The translations under genes and the position numbers were made by a program. From NCBI RefSeq assembly GCF_001421485.1, contig NZ_LMKK01000002.1, positions 310,001 to 374,000 of the forward strand: 64,000 nt of DNA, written 5' to 3'. The notes beneath the pieces were generated by a model that did not search any database, was not told where the DNA came from, and was given only the letters and a program-made list of their open reading frames with translations. This stretch comes from Agreia sp. Leaf210 (GTDB lineage Bacteria > Actinomycetota > Actinomycetes > Actinomycetales > Microbacteriaceae). Each line of letters starts with the position of its first letter. The stretch's first letter is position 1. This document shows positions 18,276-26,695 of the stretch, one piece after another.

Positions 18276-18577
18276 TGCGTCATCGAGAAGCCCCGAGGGC
18301 CGAGGTCAGAGGCTGGCAGTCGTGCCGAGCGGCATTCTGGCGGGGATGCCTCGAGTGTGACACCAGCGCTCCGAAGCCTTCAATGAACAGAAGAAGAATC
18401 ACCACAGGGCGCGTGTTCCGACAGGCGCCACAAAAGCAGATCGATGAACTTACTGGTCTCGATATTGCGCGACTCTACGAATTGAACCTGGTCAACATTG
18501 TGCCTAGACACAAAGCGTGTGCGCCAAAAAGCAATCACAAAACGCCGCCATAAAGCACTACCAATCACACAGTAGAG
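18276..18577. other. Intergenic, nothing recognised
   Basis: About 300 bases between the copZA promoter and the cmtR operator. A plus-strand frame crosses it, but it starts inside the copZA operators and has no ribosome site. I see no gene or repeat. Confidence 0.5.
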
Positions 18578-18593
18578 TACAGCAAATGCTGTA
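18578..18593 (+). promoter_or_regulatory. CmtR/SmtB-type operator
   Basis: TACAGCAAATGCTGTA, a perfect 7+7 inverted repeat with 2-base centre. It overlaps the TATAGT -10 box (18592-18597) that lies 6 bases before the cmtR ATG. This is the expected autoregulatory site of an ArsR/SmtB repressor. Confidence 0.75.
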
Positions 18594-18603
18594 TAGTCAT
18601 CGT

Positions 18604-18963
18604 ATGCTGACCATTGCCTCCCATCTTGACGTCATGAACAGGCTCGGCCGCGCGATGGCAGATCCAACTCGGTCCCGAATTCTGTTGAGCCTGCTTGAGG
18701 AGCCTGGCTATCCAGCTGCGCTCGCTCGTGAGTTGGATCTGACGCGCTCGAATGTGTCCAACCATCTGACGTGTCTCAGGGGATGTGGAATCGTCGCGGC
18801 GGTCCCGGAGGGCCGTCAGACCCGATATGAGATTGCGGACCCACACCTGACCAGGTCCCTGCTCAGTTTGGTGGATGCTGTTCTGGCGGTCGAGGACGGA
18901 ACGGGGTGCGCGGACGAGAACTGTGACGTGCCGCTGTGTTGTGGAAACGGAAGCGAAGCGTGA
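18604..18963 (+). CDS. cmtR: CmtR-like Cd/Pb-responsive ArsR-family repressor
   Basis: A 119-residue winged-helix repressor. ADPTRSRILLSLLEEPGYPAAL, LTRSNVSNHLTCLRGCGIV and the C-terminal segment match CmtR of mycobacteria, including the two cysteines of CLRGCG that bind Cd(II)/Pb(II). The C terminus adds further Cys (CADENCDVPLCC). ATG 18604 is preferred over an upstream ATG because family similarity starts there. There is no Shine-Dalgarno, and a TATAGT box ends 6 bases earlier, so the mRNA may be leaderless. The next gene overlaps by 4 bases. Confidence 0.9.
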   Translation: MLTIASHLDVMNRLGRAMADPTRSRILLSLLEEPGYPAALARELDLTRSNVSNHLTCLRGCGIVAAVPEGRQTRYEIADPHLTRSLLSLVDAVLAVEDGTGCADENCDVPLCCGNGSEA

Positions 18964-21050
18964 GCAAGGAATGCTGCGGGCCGGACGAGCCCACCAATCT
19001 GTCCATCGGTGGTCGGACAGCGCTGAGTCTCGGAACACCGCGCACGCCTGGCCAGGCGACGCAGTGCGCACACGAAGGTGATGAGCACGACAGTCACGCC
19101 CACGACCACGGCCACGACCACGACCACGACCATGACGAGCATGGTCCTGACGAACATTCGGATGATGAACACGACCATGGCGATGGTGATGAACTGTCGG
19201 CGTGGTGGAAGGACCGTAATATTCTCATTCCTCTCGCCGCCGGTGTGCTTCTGGCCGTGGGGTACGTCCTGGAGTGGACTGGCCTCGACCTGGTAAGCAC
19301 AATCGTGTTAGCCATGAGTCTGATCGCGGGCGGATCGACCTTCGTTCCCGGAGCGGTTCGCAGACTCCTTCACCGCCGTTTGGGAGTGGGGCTGCTGATG
19401 ACGATCGCGGCGGTCGGCGCGGTACTTCTCGGTCATGTCGGTGAAGCTGCAGCGCTGGCTTTCTTGTTCTCGATCGCAGAGGCGCTCGAAGACCGGGCAA
19501 TGGATCGGGCGAGGAATGGCCTCCGCGCTTTGCTGTCACTGATTCCTGAATCCGCGACGATCTCGCGTCTGTCGGGACCCGAACAGGTACCCGCGGCGGA
19601 GATCCAGGAACTCGACATCCTGATCGTGAAAGCAGGCGAACGAGTCGCGACGGACGGGGTAGTGACGTCGGGACGGAGCAGCATCGACGCATCGGCGATC
19701 ACCGGCGAGTCCATCCCTATCGAAGTCGGGCCAGGCGATTCCGTGCCCGCGGGTGCGATCAATGGATCCGGCAGCCTCCAGATCGAAGCAACTGCGGATG
19801 GCCGCGACAACTCACTGACAACGATCGTGCGACTCGTGGAGCAAGCTCAGGCCCGTAAGGGCGACCGTGCTCGGCTCGCCGACCGGATCGCCCGCCCGCT
19901 TGTGCCGATCGTTCTGGTCGTCGCCGGCTTGGTCGCTGTATTCGGGCTGATCGTGGGAGATCCCGCAACCTGGACTGAGCGAGCGCTGGTCGTCCTCGTC
20001 GCAGCGTCGCCGTGTGCTCTGGCAATCGCGGTACCTGTGACTGTCATTTCCGCGATTGGGGCGGCGAGCCGCTTCGGAGTGGTCATCAAATCTGGTGAGG
20101 CATTCGAGCAGCTCGGCGCCATTCAGCTTGTGGCATTCGACAAGACGGGCACGCTCACGCGGAACCGTCCCGAGGTGGTCACCGTGGAGACGAACGGTGC
20201 AGCCGATCCCTCTCAGGTGGTCGACGTGGCGGCCGCACTCGAGGCGCACAGTACACACCCGCTCGCCGCTGCCATCCTCGCAAAGCAACCGCAACCGCCA
20301 GTTGCCACGGACATAACGGAGTTCCCGGGTCAGGGTGTTTCCGGCAGGATGGGCGCCTCCCATGTTCGGATCGGGAGCCCCCGCTGGGTGATTCCTGGCC
20401 CACTATCGGCCCGCTGCGAGGACTTAGAGGGCGAAGGCATGACGGTCATCGTCGTCGAGGTCGACGGCGAACCGGTCGGGCTCGTCGGTATCCGTGACGA
20501 GCTGAAGCCCGAAGCTGCCGCGGCGATCGCTCAGCTCGGTAAACAAGGCATCCGTACGGTGATGCTCACGGGTGACAATGAGCGGACCGCGAAAGCTCTC
20601 GCGGGGCAGGCGGGGATCGCCGAGTACCGGGCCGAGCAGATGCCCGTCGACAAGGCCGCGGGGATTGAGGCTTATCGGGCAGACCAGCGGACGGCGATGA
20701 TCGGGGACGGTATCAACGACGCTCCTGCTCTGGCCGCAGCGGATGTTGGAATCGCTATGGGAGCGACCGGGTCGGCCGCGGCGATCGAATCGGCTGATGT
20801 TGCGTTCACCGGCACGGATCTGCGGTTGATCCCACAGGCTCTCGCCCATGCCCGCCGGGGTCGCCGGATCGTGACCGGAAACATTGTGTTGGCTCTGGCA
20901 ATCATCATCGTGCTGTTCCCGCTCGCCCTATTCGGTGTGCTGGGACTGGCTGGTGTTGTGCTGGTGCACGAGGTCGCGGAGGTAGTCGTTATCGCCAACG
21001 GACTCCGGGCAGCACGTGGCCGCGCGGTGCTGCCGTCTCTCGTGAAGTAG
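18960..21050 (+). CDS. Heavy-metal P1B ATPase, CtpG/CadA-like (Cd/Pb/Zn)
   Basis: A 696-residue ATPase beginning at a GTG overlapping the cmtR stop (GTGA). The N terminus has CC pairs and a long His/Asp-rich stretch (about residues 40-75) in place of an HMA domain. Membrane motif is ASPCALAIAVP (SPC rather than CPC), with TGESIPI, DKTGTLT, HSTHPLAAAI and GDGINDAPALAAADVG. The cmtR-ATPase pair mirrors cmtR-ctpG of mycobacteria. It likely exports cadmium, lead or zinc; the exact metal is inferred from the regulator. Confidence 0.9.
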   Translation: MSKECCGPDEPTNLSIGGRTALSLGTPRTPGQATQCAHEGDEHDSHAHDHGHDHDHDHDEHGPDEHSDDEHDHGDGDELSAWWKDRNILIPLAAGVLLAVGYVLEWTGLDLVSTIVLAMSLIAGGSTFVPGAVRRLLHRRLGVGLLMTIAAVGAVLLGHVGEAAALAFLFSIAEALEDRAMDRARNGLRALLSLIPESATISRLSGPEQVPAAEIQELDILIVKAGERVATDGVVTSGRSSIDASAITGESIPIEVGPGDSVPAGAINGSGSLQIEATADGRDNSLTTIVRLVEQAQARKGDRARLADRIARPLVPIVLVVAGLVAVFGLIVGDPATWTERALVVLVAASPCALAIAVPVTVISAIGAASRFGVVIKSGEAFEQLGAIQLVAFDKTGTLTRNRPEVVTVETNGAADPSQVVDVAAALEAHSTHPLAAAILAKQPQPPVATDITEFPGQGVSGRMGASHVRIGSPRWVIPGPLSARCEDLEGEGMTVIVVEVDGEPVGLVGIRDELKPEAAAAIAQLGKQGIRTVMLTGDNERTAKALAGQAGIAEYRAEQMPVDKAAGIEAYRADQRTAMIGDGINDAPALAAADVGIAMGATGSAAAIESADVAFTGTDLRLIPQALAHARRGRRIVTGNIVLALAIIIVLFPLALFGVLGLAGVVLVHEVAEVVVIANGLRAARGRAVLPSLVK

Positions 21051-21361
21051 GTTGCCGGCCGTCATGTCGATGGTCGAAGACGAGTCTTACGCGACGTTGG
21101 TCAGCCCGATAATTCTGGTCCAGCCAGGTTCGGTCAAGAGTGAGATAGACGCCAGACCCTGGTCCGGGTCCGAGGTGGGGATTGCCGAGCCTGGGGAACA
21201 TCATTCATACCGTGGCCGGTGGAAAGTGGCCCCGGGAGTCTGTTCGATCGAGGCGACGGAGTTAGCTTGGCCTGCTGGTATCGGCTGACCAGCTCAAATG
21301 TGACGTCGTCACTGCACAAATTGCTGTGCCGAGTAGCGCGTACATGATGGTTCAGGAGTTT
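21051..21361. other. Intergenic, no supported gene
   Basis: About 310 bases between the CtpG-like ATPase and lspA. A 78-residue plus-strand frame exists but has no ribosome site, domain or compositional support. I see no hairpin terminator. Confidence 0.4.
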
Positions 21362-21904
21362 ATGTATAGTCGTCGAGTGGCCCACGTGCGATCTACCCTT
21401 CCCCGTCGGCGTTTCGTCGGCGCCCTCGTCGCGATACTCATCGTTGCGATCGGTGTGGTTGCCGATCAATTTGTCAAGGAGTGGGCTATCGAAGTCCTCT
21501 CGGATAGCCCGCCCATCGAAATCCTTCCAACCTTTAGCCTCGATTTGGCGTTCAATCCGGGTGTCGCTTTCGGCATGGGTGCCGAGTTTGGACCTCTGGT
21601 CGGTGTCATTCTCATCGGGATCTTGATGTCGTTGACAGGGTGGCTCGCGGTCCTCGTATGGCGCGGTAATCATCTGGTGGACACGCTTCTCCTCTCGCTC
21701 GTTCTGGCAGGCGGCGTCGGGAATGTCATCGACAGGGTGTCGCGCGCTCCGGATAGCGCTCCGCTGACAGGTGAAGTGGTCGACTATCTGGCGGTGTCGT
21801 GGTTCGCAATCTTCAATCTTGCCGACGTCTTCGCGGTCGGCGGCGTGCTCGCATGGATCGTTGTGGTCATGGTTCGTTCCCGCCGCCAGAGTGCCGACGA
21901 GTGA
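21362..21904 (+). CDS. lspA: Lipoprotein signal peptidase (signal peptidase II)
   Basis: A 180-residue polytopic protein with four membrane segments and the LspA catalytic aspartates in GGVGNVIDRV and FNLADVFAVGG, plus the FNPGVAFGM block. It removes signal peptides from prolipoproteins. LspA homologues occur in lead-resistance operons (pbrC), fitting the Cd/Pb ATPase upstream. Start is uncertain: ATG 21362 has AGGAG only 3 bases away, while GTG 21377 stands exactly 6 bases after a TATAGT box and could be a leaderless start. Confidence 0.92.
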   Translation: MYSRRVAHVRSTLPRRRFVGALVAILIVAIGVVADQFVKEWAIEVLSDSPPIEILPTFSLDLAFNPGVAFGMGAEFGPLVGVILIGILMSLTGWLAVLVWRGNHLVDTLLLSLVLAGGVGNVIDRVSRAPDSAPLTGEVVDYLAVSWFAIFNLADVFAVGGVLAWIVVVMVRSRRQSADE

Positions 21905-22194
21905 TCGCCTCGCCGGGGAGCCCTGCGGATAGGCAGTCATATCCGTGTCCGCTATCCGTGAGAGCGCCTCGTTCTAGCGCTATGGCGTGTGGCCACGCCA
22001 CAGAGAACGTTCCCCGAGAACGATGAACACGCGGATCATGGCGCGTCCTCGGGCGCGTCAATTCGCCTGAGTCCTTGGACGGCTACCCCACGATTAGGGC
22101 TGGCTCGTGCATCGTTACTGACATCGCCAGTGAGAGCCTCATGTGCAACGTCGGAGCAGATGTCTCACAGTGCTCGATGGGGGCAGCGGGTCGG

Positions 22195-22641
22195 TTAGCA
22201 GACAGCGGTGGCGTCGGATAGGGCTGTTTCGAGTTGCGTATCCAATTCGTCTATTCGGGTTGTATCTGGTGCTTGTCCGGCCTGTATCGCCTGCGCCTGT
22301 TCTATGAGCCCGTCGACGGCGGTGCTAGCCGCACTCATAGCGGCGTTGTATTTCGTGTTCGTCGCATCGTCGACGAGTATCTGCATTCCTCCCGCATCAA
22401 GAAGGACTTTCGCCGCCTGCAGGTTCTTCTCGGCGGCCGTCGCATCGATGGGAATGTCTGCGACTGCGTTCTGAACATCGGAGGCCACCTGCTTGATCGC
22501 CGGGGTAATGATGCTGCACGCGGCGGCCGCCGCTTGGTCTGTGGTGACTTCCGCCACAGAAGAGCATCCGGCCAATAGTGTTCCTAGAAAGAGTGCGCCG
22601 CCGAGTGCAACAGCGGGACGGCCCTGTCGGGAAATGAACAT
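22195..22641 (-). CDS. Lipoprotein of unknown function
   Basis: A 148-residue lipoprotein: signal peptide with lipobox LLAGC, then an all-helical, Ala-rich mature domain with two cysteines (AAACSII and a terminal VC) that could pair. No family recognised. It probably depends on the LspA encoded 290 bases away. The intervening sequence 21905-22194 shows no gene. Confidence 0.65.
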   Translation of the reverse strand: MFISRQGRPAVALGGALFLGTLLAGCSSVAEVTTDQAAAAACSIITPAIKQVASDVQNAVADIPIDATAAEKNLQAAKVLLDAGGMQILVDDATNTKYNAAMSAASTAVDGLIEQAQAIQAGQAPDTTRIDELDTQLETALSDATAVC

Positions 22642-22751
22642 TGTTTACTCCTGTTGTTGAGGTGAGTCGAGGAGACCACGGTGCGTCCCCGCGATAATGG
22701 GCGTCCTCAAGAGTTGTCCGTCAGGCTCCGTGATGTGTGGGTTGTTCGTGG

Positions 22752-23030
22752 TTATCCGAAGAGATCCCCAAGCCAGGATTCACGGCCTCGCTTCTTTTGG
22801 CCGTCGTGTGAACTGCGGTCGTCACTATGTCCGCGTCGGCTGGCCCGGTCATGGCTCCCGCGGTCGTCTCGGCCATATGTCGGTTCCGTTTGGGTGGAGG
22901 TGGAGCGCTCGACGATTTTGTCGAGCTCGCCTCGGTCAAGCCAGACGCCCCGGCATTGGGGGCAGTAGTCGATTTCGATTCCTTCCCTGTTGGACATGAC
23001 CAGAGTTGATTCGTCGATCGGGCATTTCAC
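22752..23030 (-). CDS. zf-TFIIB domain protein
   Basis: A 92-residue cytosolic protein with a zinc-ribbon of the zf-TFIIB family (KCPID..., then YCPQCRGVWLDRGEL) at residues 2-40 and a highly charged, Arg/Asp/His-rich tail ending in SWLGDLFG. It overlaps the upstream DUF3093-like gene by 4 bases (ATGA). Function in metal islands is unknown; the ribbon may bind zinc or a soft metal. Confidence 0.8.
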   Translation of the reverse strand: MKCPIDESTLVMSNREGIEIDYCPQCRGVWLDRGELDKIVERSTSTQTEPTYGRDDRGSHDRASRRGHSDDRSSHDGQKKRGRESWLGDLFG

Positions 23031-23527
23031 GGCAGATTCTCCTTCGGAGCGGGCGAGTTGGTGTCGGCAAGGTGGGGTGAGCTAAGGAGGCGTTCAAGGG
23101 CATCCGGGTGGCGAGTGGAGATCAGCCAGTACGGCGTCGGATCGTTCGGGTCGACGATGGATATACGAATGACCGGTTTTACCCACCCTCGGATGCATAA
23201 CCAGGCCCGAGCATCGAGAGCGGTTCCGCGTTGCACTGTGGCCGCGTCACCCCGATAACTCTGAATGTCACCAACGAATTCTCGGGGAATGGTGGCACGG
23301 CCCGCAGTAAGAACGGTCGAGGAAACGCTGATTTTGGGTGCCGTGACCACGAACAAGGCAATGACGCCCAAATACAGAACGAGCCCGACCGTAATGCCGA
23401 CACCAAGCCCAGTGATTCCGCCCTGCGGCTTAATCGGTATGAATACGACGATGCTGGCCGGGATGACCAGTGCGATGAACACGAACATCGATGGAGCTGG
23501 ATAAAGCCTCTCTTGATACAAAGTCAT
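23027..23527 (-). CDS. DUF3093-like membrane protein
   Basis: A 166-residue protein with two N-terminal membrane segments (MFVFIALVIPASIVVFIPI, GITVGLVLYLGVIALFVV) and a beta-rich cytosolic part containing SSTVLTAGRATIPREFVGDI and RGWVKPVIRI, as in DUF3093. The ATG at 23527 is preferred because upstream residues of a longer frame lack hydrophobic or family character. Translationally coupled to the zf-TFIIB gene. Confidence 0.75.
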   Translation of the reverse strand: MTLYQERLYPAPSMFVFIALVIPASIVVFIPIKPQGGITGLGVGITVGLVLYLGVIALFVVTAPKISVSSTVLTAGRATIPREFVGDIQSYRGDAATVQRGTALDARAWLCIRGWVKPVIRISIVDPNDPTPYWLISTRHPDALERLLSSPHLADTNSPAPKENLP

Positions 23528-23633
23528 GCGAGAGACACCGCCTTCAAACATGGTGTTGAGGTGACACTCATCCTGGCGTCCATGACCACAGGGTAGTTCA
23601 CATGGTTCAGAATTATCTGTACAGTCATGGGTG

Positions 23634-24908
23634 TCACCTGAGCGGTGCGCCGCGGGCAGCCATGAACGCCGCTGGGTCGACGCGTGAGCCATCGATGCTC
23701 ACTTCGTAGTGGAGGTGACAGCCGGTGGAGACGCCTGTAGTGCCGGCCAAGGAGATCAGTTGGCCCGCAACGACCGATTCGCCCGAACCGACGAGAAGTT
23801 GGCTGTTGTGGGCGTAGCTGGTTTGTACGCCGGCGCCATGGCTGAGTTGTACCCAGTTGCCGAACCCTCCGAACCAGCCGGCGTAGTTCACGGTGCCAGC
23901 AGCTGCCGCGTAGACGGGGGTGCCGCATCCGGCACCGAGGTCGGCACCGTTGTGGAACGTGCTTGCCCCCGCGGTGGGCGCAATTCGGGGGCCGTACCCG
24001 TCGGACATTCGGCCGCTGACGGGTCGCGTCCAACCCTGGTCTGAGAGCTGGCCGCTATCGAGCTGCGGGTACCCGCCGTTCGAGGCGGCAGCCGCGGCCG
24101 CTGCAGCAGCCGCTTCGGCTGCAGCACGGCGGACCTCTTCTCCGCGCGTGTAGTCAGCTTCGGTGGCTTGCCGATTCTCCGTGAGTACAGCCAGCTGGGC
24201 TTTGAGGGTTTCGGAGTTCTGTAGTTGGGCTGCTCGTTGCGCTTCCACTTCTTGGGAGGCGGCGATGGCGGCATCCATAGCCGTTTGCGCATCGTCGGCC
24301 AACCGGGCCCGTTCGGATTCGGCAACGACGGCTTGGTCTGTGAGTGCTTGCGCGGTGTTGCTAGCGGTTTCCGCTGCCACGTACATGTCGTTGACGCTTT
24401 GCGACAGGCGAGACGCGGTGGCAAGTCGTCCCAGGAAATCTTCCGTGTTATCACCAGACAGCAGTACTTGAGCCGTTAGTTGATCAGCTCCCCCCACTTT
24501 GACAAGCGAGGAGACGAGTTGACCAACTGTTGCGCGGGCGCTGTCTGCCTCGCCTTGTGCAGCAGAGGCCTGCTCCCCGAGGTCGCGTGCTTCCGCGCCC
24601 GCTTCATCGAGAGCGAGCTGTGCGATCTCCCACTCATCGGTGAGATCAACGGAGAGTTGTTGTGCTTGAGCGAGGTCGGCTTCGATCTGTGCGATCAGGG
24701 TCGTAATTTCAGATATCTGACCCTGTTTCGCGGACTCGTCTGAGCGAGCAGCCTCGACCTCGGACCAACTCGGAAAATCCTCTGCCGCGACCGCTGCAGG
24801 GGTAGTGGTCAGTCCGATCAGCAAGGTCGTTGCGACGACCAGGGCAGTGACGCTTCGGGGCCGGCGCCGCGGTACTCCGCGACCTGGCCTGGGCATAGAT
24901 GTTGCCAT
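23634..24908 (-). CDS. Secreted M23 peptidase with coiled coil, EnvC/RipA-like (module 2)
   Basis: A 424-residue exported protein. Signal peptide ends near TPAAVAA; residues about 50-280 form a long coiled coil; an Ala run (AAAAAAAAAA) links to the M23 domain with HNGADLG and CHLHYE zinc-ligand motifs. The layout resembles EnvC/NlpD-type cell-division hydrolases, in which the coiled coil regulates the enzyme. Start at ATG 24908, since upstream sequence lacks a signal. It follows a DUF6153-like gene by 65 bases. Confidence 0.9.
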   Translation of the reverse strand: MATSMPRPGRGVPRRRPRSVTALVVATTLLIGLTTTPAAVAAEDFPSWSEVEAARSDESAKQGQISEITTLIAQIEADLAQAQQLSVDLTDEWEIAQLALDEAGAEARDLGEQASAAQGEADSARATVGQLVSSLVKVGGADQLTAQVLLSGDNTEDFLGRLATASRLSQSVNDMYVAAETASNTAQALTDQAVVAESERARLADDAQTAMDAAIAASQEVEAQRAAQLQNSETLKAQLAVLTENRQATEADYTRGEEVRRAAAEAAAAAAAAAASNGGYPQLDSGQLSDQGWTRPVSGRMSDGYGPRIAPTAGASTFHNGADLGAGCGTPVYAAAAGTVNYAGWFGGFGNWVQLSHGAGVQTSYAHNSQLLVGSGESVVAGQLISLAGTTGVSTGCHLHYEVSIDGSRVDPAAFMAARGAPLR

Positions 24909-24973
24909 GTGTGTTCTACTTTCCGCTTCATAAAGGTGTGCCCATCTAGGGCGAAGATTCAGAAAAGTAGAAT

Positions 24974-25357
24974 TTAGATCCGGAGCACTCCCGTGTCGTG
25001 AAGAGATAGACGGGTTAACTGGCCGTCCGGATGTGGACCGGTCGGGGCAGTGCCACAGAGAAAGATCAGTGGTGTTCGGCGTGCGCCCCGAGCGTGCGCG
25101 AGCCACCAGAGCGTGAGTCCGAGAAGTCCCACGCACGTCACGGCGATACTGAGGCACTCCCGGAGCCCGTTACTGTCGTGCTCCGTCGTATCGCTGGGGT
25201 CAGCAGCGTCAAGAAGGGCGGTCGCTGAGGCGACATCGATGTCGTGACTAACGGACGCTGCGTGCAGCCCTATCGCGGACAAGGCGGCCACGCAGATCGT
25301 AAAACCAATAAGGACGGCGCGGATCACGTGGCGGCTGCGGGCCAGGACGAGGCTCAT
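24974..25357 (-). CDS. DUF6153-like membrane protein (module 2)
   Basis: A 127-residue protein starting at ATG 25357 after GGAGAGG. One membrane segment near the N terminus (VLIGFTICVAALSAIGLHAA) and a second around residue 75 (SIAVTCVGLLGLTLWWL) enclose a His/Asp-containing loop. It ends TGVLRI, a weaker version of the (S/G)I(S/N)RT ending of the other members. It sits directly upstream of an M23 peptidase, as in modules 1 and 3. Confidence 0.6.
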   Translation of the reverse strand: MSLVLARSRHVIRAVLIGFTICVAALSAIGLHAASVSHDIDVASATALLDAADPSDTTEHDSNGLRECLSIAVTCVGLLGLTLWWLAHARGARRTPLIFLCGTAPTGPHPDGQLTRLSLHDTGVLRI

Positions 25358-25458
25358 ACGTGTCGCAGCCTCTCCGACAGGAGGGATCCCGTCGAAGTGA
25401 TTGTAAACCGTTTCGTGTACTCTCTGGGGCATTCGATTGCCATCACGAAGGGAATGTC

Positions 25459-25701
25459 GTGCCTCTTTCTTCCTCCGACAGGGAGCCGCGTCGACGGTGG
25501 AGCTCCGCCCAGTTCGCATACGTGGCTCTTGGGTTGAACGGAACCTGCCTGCTGGTTCTCTTCGCGAATCTGCTGACCCGAAATGCGTGGTGGGAGGTAG
25601 CCGTGTCGATTGCTGTCGTCTGCTTGGCCTTGGGGGCCACCGCGGGGTTTCAGTCAAGGCGGCAACGGATGAAGGAACGACGAACGATCACCGATCGTTA
25701 G
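25459..25701 (+). CDS. Small two-helix membrane protein
   Basis: An 80-residue frame from GTG 25459, with GAAGGGAA upstream. It has two hydrophobic segments (VALGLNGTCLLVLFANLL and VAVSIAVVCLALGATAGF) separated by a short loop, and a basic C terminus (QSRRQRMKERR). Divergent from the DUF6153-like gene of module 2. No family recognised. Confidence 0.5.
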   Translation: MPLSSSDREPRRRWSSAQFAYVALGLNGTCLLVLFANLLTRNAWWEVAVSIAVVCLALGATAGFQSRRQRMKERRTITDR

Positions 25702-26063
25702 CTCACGGAACGTTTTGCGGCCATCTCTTTATCGTCTGGGCTGCGTAAGCAGATGCCCACTACGAGGAATGCGGCGGATCCGAGGAATATCAGCAGTTGC
25801 CATGTTTGGTCGGTGAAGCTCAGCGGCCACGCCGGGTTCCAGAGGACGGCAAGCGGGAGAACCGGCAGAGCCCACCACCATTTGCGGTACTGGACGCTGA
25901 TGACGGCGAAGATGAGCGCAAGGACGCTGACGACGTAGCGCACATAGAGGTAGTAGTCGGTCCCAATCAGGGCGAGGGCGACCAGGAGACAGAGAGCGCC
26001 CAGGATGGCAGGAGGCAGGCCCGGGCGGATGACGGGGATGCGTTTTTGCTGTGTCCGTTTCAT
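25698..26063 (-). CDS. Four-TM integral membrane protein (DUF6804-like)
   Basis: A 121-residue hydrophobic protein with four membrane segments and a central YRKWWWALP loop. It resembles small DUF6804-type proteins, though I am not certain of the family. It overlaps copC by 4 bases at its start and is the last gene of the copD-ctaG-copC operon. Confidence 0.65.
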   Translation of the reverse strand: MKRTQQKRIPVIRPGLPPAILGALCLLVALALIGTDYYLYVRYVVSVLALIFAVISVQYRKWWWALPVLPLAVLWNPAWPLSFTDQTWQLLIFLGSAAFLVVGICLRSPDDKEMAAKRSVS

Positions 26064-26695
26064 CGGGTTGGTTTTTCGTCTTGGCGGCGACGTCCACGGA
26101 CGGAAACGACGATCGCGATGGCGACGACGATGAGGACCACAACTATTCCGCCCAGGAGCGCCACGGGGAAGATGCGTGCGTACACGTCATCGCTGTCCAG
26201 GGGAACGTCTGCTGGTGCCGCCGTTGACGTTGACGTTGAGGTCGCCGGGGTGGGTGATGGTGTCGATGTTTCCTGCGGTGTTGTTGTGGCCGGGAGGGGC
26301 GCGGGTTCGACCGTGTACGTGTAGGCATATTGGCCGGAAATCGGGTGTCCATCGACGGACACTGTTTGCCACAACACCTGGTAACTGCCTGCGGTGGTCG
26401 GGGTGATCGATTTGGTCAGAGTGGCACCCTCGACAACGACATTGCCGGTAGAGATATCGGTTCCGGCAGGGTCAAGGACCGCGATGGCGATGCCCGCATC
26501 GAAGCCCGCCAAGGGGGCTTCGTTGAAGTTCAGCTGCACCTGGTCGATGGCTGTTGCGACAGTCTCGTCAGCGGCGGGGGTGGATGAGGCTAAGGCGTCG
26601 TGCGCTGTCGCGGTCGGGGCCGCGCCGAAGAGCACGGCGACGATCGTGAGGGCGACGAGGGCGGCGCTGTAGCGGATGCTTGTGCGGGTTTTCAT
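26060..26695 (-). CDS. copC: CopC domain copper-resistance protein
   Basis: A 211-residue protein: signal peptide ending ATAHDAL, so the mature N terminus starts with the copper-binding histidine; a beta-sandwich CopC domain with WQTVSVDGHPISGQYAYTY including a second histidine; a Thr/Pro/Ser-rich linker; and a C-terminal membrane anchor (VALLGGIVVVLIVVAIAIVV). ATG 26695 overlaps the ctaG stop (ATGA). CopC binds copper outside the membrane and delivers it to CopD. Confidence 0.92.
   Translation of the reverse strand: MKTRTSIRYSAALVALTIVAVLFGAAPTATAHDALASSTPAADETVATAIDQVQLNFNEAPLAGFDAGIAIAVLDPAGTDISTGNVVVEGATLTKSITPTTAGSYQVLWQTVSVDGHPISGQYAYTYTVEPAPLPATTTPQETSTPSPTPATSTSTSTAAPADVPLDSDDVYARIFPVALLGGIVVVLIVVAIAIVVSVRGRRRQDEKPTR

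Noticed and set aside
18233-18553. 106-codon plus-strand frame upstream of cmtR
   Set aside because: Starts within the copZA operators, no ribosome site, no similarity.
21052-21288. 78-codon plus-strand frame after the CtpG-like ATPase
   Set aside because: No ribosome site or recognisable fold; adjacent frames equally long.
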